A DNA stretch of 64,000 nt from Hibiscus mutabilis (Eukaryota; Streptophyta; Magnoliopsida; Malvales; Malvaceae): positions 19,456,750 through 19,520,749 of the forward strand of contig CM033719.1 in NCBI GenBank assembly GCA_019671005.1, in the 5' to 3' direction. A program made the translations under genes and the position numbers. Position 1 is the stretch's first letter. Every line of letters begins with the position of its first letter. This document shows positions 50,962 through 60,558 of the stretch, piece after piece. The notes under the pieces were generated by a model. That model was not told the DNA's origin. It saw only the letters and a list, made by a program, of their open reading frames with translations, and searched no databases.

Positions 50962-53150
50962 TGTCACGACTTGTGATAAACCCAATAGTTTGGGTATTTA
51001 AGTCTAATTAATGATTTCACCGACCCTTCCTCTACCAAATTTTCATCTGCAACTACGTCTTTCTCTCTCAAATTTCTTTTTATCTTTTTTTGGCTAGTCT
51101 CCGATTAACCGTTTATTGTCGACTGTACTTCTCACTGCCCTCACCATCTTGTTCCTCGTCACCCCGTAACCAAAACCCTCCCATTAGTACATCCCCATCA
51201 TTTGCTGTTAGCGAAGAACGTCATCGAAACCATTCGTTTCACTCCGTTCTCGCTTTGCCGCAAGTTCATTCACCTTTTTCTTTTATATAAGTAAGCTACC
51301 ATACTTCTCTTCTTTAATTTTAATCAACGTCCCAATCGTGCCTTGATCTGAGCCCCATGTATACGTCTACTATTGAACCATTGCCTTCGCGCCTTCTGAG
51401 GGATCCATGAACCCTAGGTTCCTTTCAGCATAATAATGTTTGGGCCTAAGGGATTTGGGACAAGGAGGAGCCCAAAGGTAAGGGAGCCCAATACCAAGCC
51501 CAACCAATGACCAGAACAAGTCTAAGGGAGGCCCAATTGAGAAAAACCTCTTAGTAACCCAAATCGAAGGCCCAATTGTGACCAGCCTTTAGTTGAGCCT
51601 TCAACCATAAGCCAAGTCGTACCCAAGTCAAACAACTGAGACCCCGAGCTATGACCAAAGCTTGCAAGCCAAGCCCAAGCATTTAGCCGAGTCGTGTGAG
51701 CCGAGCTGTCCACCAAACCCAAGCCGTTGACTGAGTCGTTACCAAGCCGAGCCAAACCTCTAGCTGACTGAGTCATTGATCTAGCATATCGAGACGTTAA
51801 CCTAGCTGACCAAGAAGTTTACCTAGCCACCGTTGAATTTGACTGGCGTTGACTTTTTTGTCAACTTTGACCTGAACCTTTTTCCGTGTCCTGATTTCGA
51901 ATCCGTTGTTTGTTTCGTCAAATTCGAACACGAAAGCCCCATTTCACTAATCAAAATTATTTGTACTTTGTATTTGATGAGTAAATATTTATGAGGTTAT
52001 TAATATAGATTAATATGTGTGTTTAAGGTGATGACGAGTCCCTCATCCATGAGATGGACGACTTACCTTCTTCTCCTCCACCTGTGCAGACTGTACCTGC
52101 TCGAGCGATTAGAAATTCATGTGAGTTTTGTTTTAGTTTTGGTGGCACAGTGATAATAGCATTAATGTATACATATTCTCGTAGGTTCTGATGCATCAAG
52201 ACTCAATATTAGATCTGAGCATGAGAGACATCCTCCGTTACGTTAGATTTATTGCTTGCTCGATGTATGTTTCTTCCTGTGCTACATAATTTCATGTGTG
52301 TTGGTGTTTTACACATTGTGTGATTACTATATGTGTTGTGGACTTGTATGTATGACATATCATGTATGCCATATCATAATATGTTTTAACTAAACATCTG
52401 ATTTATTTAACTGTGGACACTCCCCCCAAATTAAATATTACAAGACTGTTTGTACAACTTAGATTTTTAATCCCCATCATATCATTATGTGTGCATGGGT
52501 TGAGATTGTATGATGAAAGTAGTGGTTATCACCCCTTAATCCAGATGATATTATATCACTCGTGACTGGTGAGTATGTAGTGAGGGGTTCTGGGGAACAT
52601 TCCTCTTCTTTTGGTGACTATATAGTTGGATACATTGCATTGTGCTTATGATATCATATCATTTGTAGTGTGAAATAATGTATGTCTTTTAAATTTTTTT
52701 GAGAAAGTACCTTCTAGTTGCGTTTGTGGTTGTTTGCACTTTAGAGGCACGTTGAGTTAGTTAGCTCACTACCCCTTAATTCCTCTTTTAGATACTATTA
52801 AACGTTAGACGGTTTGGCACACGGAGGATCTCACATTTTTCCCCTCTATTTAACTTTCATTATGGACCTATCTTATTATTCAGATTAGTATGCTATTACT
52901 ATTTTTGGGAATTTTGGTGTAATTTTGGACTTGAGATTATTACTATTATGATATGCGATTTATTCTCTAGCATGTATTTTTATAAATTTTATTCAAAATA
53001 TTTATTAACTTTTGAATATATTGAATGTTTTGGTTAAGGCCTTTTGAGATATTTTATAACATTAGTAGTTTAATTATTTCATCGTTATTATTACTATGTA
53101 TTATAGTACATTTATATTCAAAATAGTTTTCTTAAGGGTGAAGTTTTAAT
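50962..53150 (+). repeat. LTR-like sequence, same family style
   Basis: A candidate start is 'tgtcacgacttgtgataaac' (50962). It carries a run of 'agccgagtcgt'/'caagcc' repeats (51560-51770), a TTGAC cluster (51830-51885), 'cgatttcgaatccg...gtcaaattcgaac' (as in LTR F), and 'gttgagttagttagctcac' (52751-52769). The 3' end is not sharp. Short open frames such as 51090-51290 lie in the 5' part of the LTR and are not supported as genes. Confidence 0.55.
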
Positions 53151-53151
53151 T

Positions 53152-54470
53152 GTGACCTTCAAGACGGGTTTAGGGGGTCTTATTTAGACTTAATGAATCA
53201 AAGTTTAGTGCAATTGGATGTGAATTTAGCCCAAATCAAGCTAAAAATAAGATCTTGATATGCATACCAACGTGAGGGGACCTACAAGGCAATTATTCCA
53301 TTTAAAAATCATATTAATTTCCTTGTCTTTTTACGTAGGGTTTTGGGGACAATGGCCGAGCATTTTAAATGCTCACATCATCAACATTTGTCTTAATTTT
53401 TCCTAAACTCTCTCCTTCATTATCATTCCTTCTTTTTCTACATTGCAAGAGATAAAAGAGGTAAGATTCATCTTTTTCATCTTGTTAGCTCCAAAAAGAT
53501 TTAGCAGCTTCAACAATAGTGGTCATAAGAAAAATGACATTTTTCTTGAAGAGTTATGAAGATAAAGACTCTTTTATCAATTGGTCATTCTTTTTTGTTC
53601 TTTTAAAAGCATTTTCAAGTGGATTATATCAATATGGTGACTAGATTGTCTTACTTCTAGGTTTATTTAGAAAAAGAAGTGAAGAGTCTTCAACCGCTTA
53701 AAGCGAAAAGCAAAGTGATTGGAGTTTAACCAAGAAACTCTTATTTGTTGGAGATTAAGGTAGTACATCTCCAAATCTGAAATACTTCATGATATTCATA
53801 AGTATGGCGCATTGTTGTTGTGTAAGCATGTTTGGTGTTTCGGGGTAATAAACATGAAAATGATGATATGTATGTTATAATTATGTTTTAGTACATTAAA
53901 ATGATGCCTAAATGTCTAAATATGTTCCTTTGTTAATGTGGGATGTTATTGAGATCAAATATGGTTGATTAAGACAAGCCTAAGATGTTTTTTGTGCTTT
54001 TTCTAGGTTTTCTAGGTCTCATTATCGGTACTTGATGAATGAGTAGCGAAATCTTTAAAACACACTTAAAAAAATATAGACTTTTCAAGGGTTAATATTA
54101 TCAATATCAATTCACGTGGTATCAAAATTGTTCATCTAGTTTGCTATCAATAGTATCGATACTAAATGGTTTGTGATATTCCACTGTGGCCTTTTATCAC
54201 AGATACTAATAGTTGAGTATCAATACTCAATGTAGAGGTATGAGTACTCCTTAATTTAATATTTATACTTTATATTTTAGTATTTATACTTTTCGATGTA
54301 GTACCTATACTTTATATTGTTGAAAGCTAAACACCTCACGTTACACATGAATACCTTCAAATCATCTCGTAATAAATAAAGAAACTTAGTATGTGGTTGA
54401 TAACTCTCCAAAAAGAGTTATCTTTGGCACATTTTTACCTAGCTTTTGCATTGTTCTATGTCTTTGCATG
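53152..54470 (+). repeat. LTR E, 5' portion
   Basis: A candidate start 'tgtgaccttcaagacgggtt' lies near 53153. Shared phrases are 'aaggtagtacatctccaaat' (53757) and degenerate decamers such as 'gtatcgatact' and 'gtatcaatact' (54115-54230). It is broken off by LTR F at 54471. Confidence 0.55.
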
Positions 54471-57149
54471 TGTAACGATCTGAATCTTGGGCTTTGTAAA
54501 ATTTGGGCCTTGAGCCCAATTTAATTGGGCCTAGGGGTAAAAAGGGAAATGAAATATCTAATAAAGTGTGTAAAGTTAATTGGTTGGAAAAAATAAAATG
54601 GTAGGGTATTTTTGAATAAATAAGCTGATGATGTGATGGAGAAATAGAAAATGGAAAAATGAGATATTTTGAGAAGAGAGAGAAATGTGGGAAATGGAGA
54701 AAAAGTGAGGGAGGAGGTTTTGAACCTCGATCTACGGCCACCAGAGTTGTCGTGCATGACACCGTCGACATCATTGGAAAGGTCTCGTCGAGATGAGTTC
54801 AACGGTGGTCGCCACGTTGCCGTCCGAGCTGTCGTTCGCCGGAGTGAGAAAGAAGAAGTTTCAGAGAAAGCTAGTTCAGCATGTTTCGGCCGTCACCGCC
54901 ATGAACGGAGGCCACCGCTGGAACCACTGGCCCGAGAATTGTCGGTTTAGAGCTCGCTGTCGCCGGACGGCCACCCTACGCACCGCCGCTTGAGCGTGGG
55001 CGTGGACTGGCAGGTAGGGTGGGTGCACACTGCTTTCTAGTGCACCCTGCTGCACTGGATTCATGCCCGTGGGTGCATGCAACTTATCCTACACATGCGC
55101 CGCACCAGATCACTAGGGGGCTTTGACCGGCCCGTTGACCCATTGACCGCCCATTGACTTTTTTGGGGGAACCCTACCCAGGGGTTTCTCGACGTTTCAG
55201 ATCCAATGGTGCAGTCCGTTTTGCCAAATTCAAACCCGCTAAGCTATTTTCACATGTTTGACCTTGTGAATTGAATAAGAGATGCACGAATTAATGTATG
55301 TTCGTATTTGTAGATAAACGAGGATTGATCGGGTTTGGATATCAGATCGAGTGGATTTCTCGAGAAGCTTGAATGAGAATTTTAGCATCTCGGCTTAAGG
55401 TTAGTACACCTCGAACTCCGAAATGCTTCATGAGCATTATAAGTGTAATTGCCTTGCATGTTAGTGGTTGCAAATTAGGAGATGAGTATTAAGCATGTGT
55501 TGATACTGTTAGATCGAGGCTTGATGATTATTGGGATGCTTGATGAGCTTGAGAATGTTCGAGTCGGTTATGAGCTTTAGAGACTATATATGATTGTCTG
55601 AATATCCATATGATTATCTGACTGTGTGATTGGGTGACTGATTGTTATATAATGATGCCTTGTGTGCAAGCGGAATAAATTAATATATTCGATTAAAGAT
55701 TGGTTAGAGATAATACTAATGTTTATGAATTTGAAGACTATATTCGATTAAGTGGATAAAAAGTCGATAAGTAGTAATAATTAATTAAGTATGCTAGCAA
55801 CATGCTTAAATAACTTTCATAAGATCTAAGGACTGAATAAGCGTATTCGGGTATTGTTACCCGCTGATCTGAATAATCGAAAATGCCAGATAAAGATAAA
55901 AGTGAATAAGATATATTAATAAATTGATTTACGCCTTATTATAAAAGGGAGAGGGGTTGTGAGGGGAGTACTAGTACGTCTCCTCGTGCATCGGTACCCC
56001 TTGCATATTAAGGATTCCAGTAAAGCTTTTGCGTACTGATATGCAATGGGCGTATCGGTACCCACTGTTACATTTCTTGGGGAGGCTTTAGCGTACCGGT
56101 ACGGAAAGGTAGGAGTACCGGTAGGGGTTGGAATCAGTACGGGGCGATCCGAGTACCGATAGTGCATATCGATACGGGGTAGAGCGTATCGATACGGCTT
56201 GAGGGTTAAATTCTTTCAAACCAAAATTGAGTATCAGTACCCACAGATGAGTACCAGTACCTATAGGGGCGTACCGATACCCATGTAAGAGTATCGGTAC
56301 TCGCTGGGCAATCTGCCTAAGAAATTTGAGGTTGCGTTTGGGGGTTCTATAATTTGAGGCAAAGGGCCCTAAGGGCCTATTAAGGTGTAAAATGAATTTT
56401 AGAACTAAGAAAATGGAGAGTTAAACCACGTGCATGAAATAAATGGCTAATTACTCGTTATATTGGGTAAGCTATGTGAGGTTGTAACCCATAGGGATCC
56501 TTGGATGATCGATTGATGCTGTGCTAAATGGGCGGTTATAAGGTTAAGTCTTATTGAATAATGAGATAAATTAATGAGAACGGATAATGTGTATCTTCAT
56601 AAATATGCTAACAAATAAATAAGTTCAATGGGGTAGCATAATAAATGATAGAAACCATAAGGTAACGGTAAGTGTGCTAGAGCTATGTGCGGTATGATCC
56701 TTGTGTCGAGGTTGTGTGATGTGTGGTGACTAGGGTCATTGCTGTGTACTGATGGGATGCCTAGATAGTCATCCCTTGTTGTTGGGATTTGTATACCTTA
56801 AAGTGTGTTGCAACACCTTAAAGATTTTTTAATGTAAGATCTAATGCTATGTGGACGCATGCCTCGTTCGAAGATGCTTGATGAAAAATCCCGAGCATGG
56901 ATGTAGGATCTCGATGCTATATGGATGCGAGCCTTATCCCCTTGAGTATAGGATCTCGATACTTTGTGGACGCGGGCCTTACTCGTAGTGTAAAATCTTG
57001 ATGCTTTGTGGATGCGAGCCTCACTTAGAGTGTACAATTTCGATGCTTTGTGGACGCGGGCATCACTCCATATTTTATGGTTATGTATTTGTGTGTCTCG
57101 CTCGGATGATCTGGTGGGATCCCGAGTTTGTTTGGGCCTCGTGGGCTAT
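54471..57149 (+). repeat. LTR F, interrupted by the Athila-like element
   Basis: Starts 'tgtaacgatctgaatcttgg', like LTR D. It contains a GC-rich part (54720-55110), a TTGACC cluster (55120-55165), the conserved 'taaggttagtacacctcgaa' (55395), dense decamers (55965-56310: 'gtaccggtac', 'gtatcgatac', 'gtaccgatac') and a tandem array (56830-57070). Its end is missing because the element starting at 57150 cuts it. Open frames in the GC-rich part are incidental. Confidence 0.65.
56830..57070 (+). repeat. Tandem repeat of about 53 bp in LTR F
   Basis: Five units share 'atctcgatgctttgtggacg' followed by 'cgggcctcact', with variation. It occupies the same place as the 'gtgatcc' units of the other LTRs. 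Confidence 0.85.
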
Positions 57150-58676
57150 TGCGCGTAATAAGTGCTACGCAATTGTGCAAGTATACACGTTGCAAGTTAT
57201 AGTATAAAAGATATCGTCTCCACGGGGATTGGTGCCACTTCAAGAATCTAGTCTTTTGCATTGTAAAAAAGTAAAAACACAAATAAAAGATTATAGGAGT
57301 TTAGCTAATAACTAATCTAGAAAGCAATAAAGTAAATGAATAGATGAGATCAAATGAGAGAGAAATAGGCCAGGTTATCGTGAGTTGAGGTGTGATAGCC
57401 GATTGGATCGTCTTGGTAAAAGAGTGCACGTGCAACTCAGTTGCCGTGGCTACTTGCACAACGGGGTTTCCTTGGCAACTAATCGATGGTTGCTTGGGTG
57501 ACTAGTTGGGCAACTACTTGGGCGTCTGGGCAGCAACCTTCAAGGTTCGGCAGAGCGTTCTTCAATGGTTTCTTCTTATCCCTAAGTCGAAACTCTAGCT
57601 ACTTGTGCATGCCTTGATAATACATCCATGCGTGAATCAAGGGTGAACGACAACCAATCTTGCGCTCCTCTTAGCTGTTGAAATCCTTAACTTATTCCTA
57701 AGCCGGATTAATCTTCACCATCAATAGATTGAATAAAGATCATATTCATTCGTTTTTTGAATCTAACTCTCCCGATATTAGATAAATAGATGAAATCACG
57801 AGATCCTCTCCCAATTCACTCGCAAACAAGAATAAGAACCAAGAATGAATAAACCTTGAATAGAAAAGTGCAAACTCTTATTACCTAAACAAAAACCAAT
57901 AGTTTCTCACAACCACAAAACACAATAACCATAGCCAAATATATTTTGTTCATGGCTAGGTTCCAAAGAAGCACAAGATAAATAATCCCTAGCATGAACC
58001 CAATCGAACAAGAAAGAAAAGGATGAAGAAGGAGGCTTGTCGAAATCCTCCTTGCCTTAGATGCTTGTCAAAAATTCTCTCCTCTTGCCTTCCTTGGTGT
58101 TGTCGAAATTCCCTTCTCTTCCTCTCTATGGATTGTCGAAATCTCCCTCTTATTTATAGGGCTAGGTCAAAGTCCTTCTTTGAGGAGGAAGTTAAGTTGG
58201 AATTAAATTATCTTTAAAGAATATAATTCTTTTATTATAATTATATTCCTACTAGAACTTCTCCTATCTTCTTGGAATTTAATTCTTCTTTAATCTCTTC
58301 ATGGAATTCAAATTCCTTTGGGATTGGGCTTTGCTCCACGTTATCTTGGGCTTGTCTAGTCATCAATTTCGACTACCATATCACCTTTGCTCTTGTCGAC
58401 AATTGCCCTGGCAACTGGCTCGGCGTCTCCTTCATGTATTGCCCTGGCAACTAGCTCTAGCCTTGCTTTGGCAAGTGATCCTGCATATACACACAAAACA
58501 CACCAAAGCAGCATCTTTTCCCACAAAAACTACCAAGTTATGTAATCAAGGTCAACGATGGAAGGAAACATGGATTAATGCATGAATGGCTAATTATGCA
58601 ACTAATATGAGCCTAAGTCTAACAATAATATGAGTAAAAAGGGTAAGAAAATTAGTACTTTTGAACACTTATCACA
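57150..58676 (-). repeat. 3' LTR of the Athila-like element
   Basis: The 1527-bp LTR runs from 'tgcgcgtaataagtgctacg' to '...gaacacttatcaca'. It includes 'gtgcaagtatacacgttgc' and 'cacggggattgg', typical of Athila-group LTR ends, and 'cacgagatcctctcccaatt'. TTGCC/GGCAA motif clusters lie at 57430-57540 and 58395-58475. Confidence 0.82.
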
Positions 58677-58692
58677 CCCCCAAACTCGAACT
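58677..58692 (-). other. Polypurine tract of the Athila-like element
   Basis: The minus strand reads 'gttcgagtttgggggt' against the LTR start. A second very similar tract, 'ctcgagtttggggggatt', occurs at 59448-59465 (internal), perhaps a duplicated or central polypurine tract. Confidence 0.7.
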
Positions 58693-58957
58693 ATTGCTTG
58701 TCCTCAAGAAATGCAAACTCATAATTACCTGCCAAGACTTCAATTTTCACACTTAGCTTTGAACTTGATTTCAATTCTCTGAACCGGGTCACAAAGTATG
58801 ATTGGCTTTTTATTTTTCAGAAAACTTAGGAATTACTCGGAATCAAACTATAATGCTTGTGAGTGTGTGCGGAGTTGTGTGCAAGTTGATTTTTCAGATT
58901 CTATGCAAACAATAGGTTTTCAAATTACTTTATTGGGTTCTTTTTAGCATGTTTTAA

Positions 58958-59144
58958 CTAGAGCCAGTTTTGGGCACCTCTAGTGTTTTGTTTTTAGTTT
59001 TATTAAGTTAATTTATTCGACTAGAGCCGGTTTCGGGCACCTCTAGCTATCAAATTTTTTTAACACATACTAGAGCCAGTTTTTGGGCACCTCTAGTGAT
59101 CAATTTTTTTAGCACATGCTAGAGCCAATTTCGGGCACCTCTAG
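58958..59144. repeat. Four hairpin-ended 26-bp repeats (CTAGAG...CTCTAG)
   Basis: Copies lie at 58958-58983, 59021-59046, 59070-59096 and 59119-59144. Each begins CTAGAGCC, has a 'gttttgggcac'-like core and ends CTCTAG, so the ends are inverted repeats. Spacers are 37, 23 and 22 bp. They sit in the 3' untranslated part of the Athila-like element. Confidence 0.92.
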
Positions 59145-59537
59145 CATTCATCCAATTTTTATTCTAATCCCCCAATTTGTTAATTATCAACCTAAGTTCA
59201 CTAAAATTCCTTAAATCAATCAAACCACAACAGTTTTTCATCAAAATTAGCATCATAGTAAAATTCTAAGTTTTTCCATGGTTATCCTAGAATAAAAATT
59301 CTATCAATTAAGTGCATTGGCAAAGTCATCATCAGATATTCATCAAATCTAAGCAATTCTTGTTCCAATTAAAGGCATGGCAAGCAATTTATGTATCCTA
59401 AATGTAATACTTAAGATGAATGTAACTAAACATGGTAACTACTAATAACAATCCCCCCAAACTCGAGTGAGGCATTATCCTCAATGCATGCATTGAAGGA
59501 AAATAAAAATAACGAAAAATAAAATGCATACGAGGAC

Positions 59538-60019
59538 TTACTCTGAGAGTTCGTCATCGTAGATGATTAGTTTCCTTTTGGTCCGTGTCTTGATTCTCTT
59601 GCTTGAACGCGGTGGTTGTTTTCTTGTTGCCGGTGGTGTAATCGATCCTCGTACGGGGTTGTCCTCATCGTCCTCTTCATCAATGTCATTGGCTTTTCGC
59701 TTGGAGGATTCAATTGGTGCGGTCTTTGTTGGTGCAATGGAGGACTCGTCCGGATCTGAAAAATTAGAAAATGATTCCGTAGGAGTTGATTCGGGTATAG
59801 GTGCTTTACCTTTGGCTTTTGTAGTGGTTGCCGGTATGTCTTTAGTTTTGGTTGCCGTGGCATCAGCTTGTGCAGGCACGATGTAGGTTGTCGCGGCATC
59901 ATCTTTCGGCTTTCAAACTTGGAGTGAAATATTTCTTGAACCACCGGTGTAGCAAACTTCTTGTATCTTGGTTCTTTGGAGGAACTTGGATGAACTAAAA
60001 ATTTAATCTTGGATGCCAT
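59538..60019 (-). pseudogene. Extra ORF downstream of pol, frameshifted
   Basis: It starts with 'MASKIKFLV' at 60019 and continues 'SSKEPRYKKFATPVVQEIFH', a wording seen in the 'putative plant transposon protein' ORFs of Athila-group elements. Near 59905 the frame shifts by one base into a Ala/Thr/Lys/Pro-rich tail with an acidic 'DIDEEDDED' and a basic 'KRIKTRTKRK' block, ending at 59538. Such 3' ORFs have been compared with env. I see no clear signal peptide or membrane span here. Confidence 0.55.
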
Positions 60020-60052
60020 GGATGATCTTGGTTGTGAGTTTTGTAAAAACAA

Positions 60053-60558
60053 AGAAAAGAAACTAAAAAAAGTTGCAAGATAGAAAGTAGGACTAGGTTA
60101 AGGGTGATGGGTTTTATAGAAAAGATATGTGGTAAATATGGTGGGTGGGATTAGGGGAAAATGAAAAAGGGTTTGGTTTAGGGAGAGGGTGACAGCAAAG
60201 GGGTTGTGATTAGGGTAAATTGGAGGCTTTATATAAGCCTTAGATTCAGCCCATTAGTTTCCTTGTTGAAGATGTTTTCCTACTTGGATTAAAATTCCTC
60301 TTTATCTTGAACTTTTTTTCCTACAATTCATAGACAAATCAAATAAGGATTAAAATTAAAGATAAACTAATAAAGAAAATAAATAAAGATGTGTAATGAG
60401 ATTCTTAAACTTAAAAAGATAAAAAAATCTATCCTAAAGAAAATTAATAATAATCGGAAATAAAAAATAAAAATTCAAAAAAATAAAATAAAATAAATAA
60501 TTAATCAAAAATAAAAAAAAATAAAAATAAAAATAAAATATCAAAAGGGAGAGCATGC
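60053..60558. repeat. Spacer with A/T-rich low-complexity run
   Basis: Non-coding spacer of the Athila-like element between pol and the extra ORF. The stretch 60465-60545 is nearly pure 'aaataaaataaa'. Confidence 0.6.

Noticed and set aside
51090..51290. Ser/Pro-rich 66-codon frame as a possible small protein or signal peptide
   Set aside because: It is in the 5' part of an LTR-like sequence, with no conserved domain and no splice context.
54669..55082. Overlapping open frames in GC-rich DNA
   Set aside because: Present on both strands in several frames, inside LTR F; they reflect base composition.
58958..59144. CRISPR-like array (four repeats with spacers)
   Set aside because: Repeats are short and variable, spacers are 22-37 bp and uneven, and the context is a plant retrotransposon.
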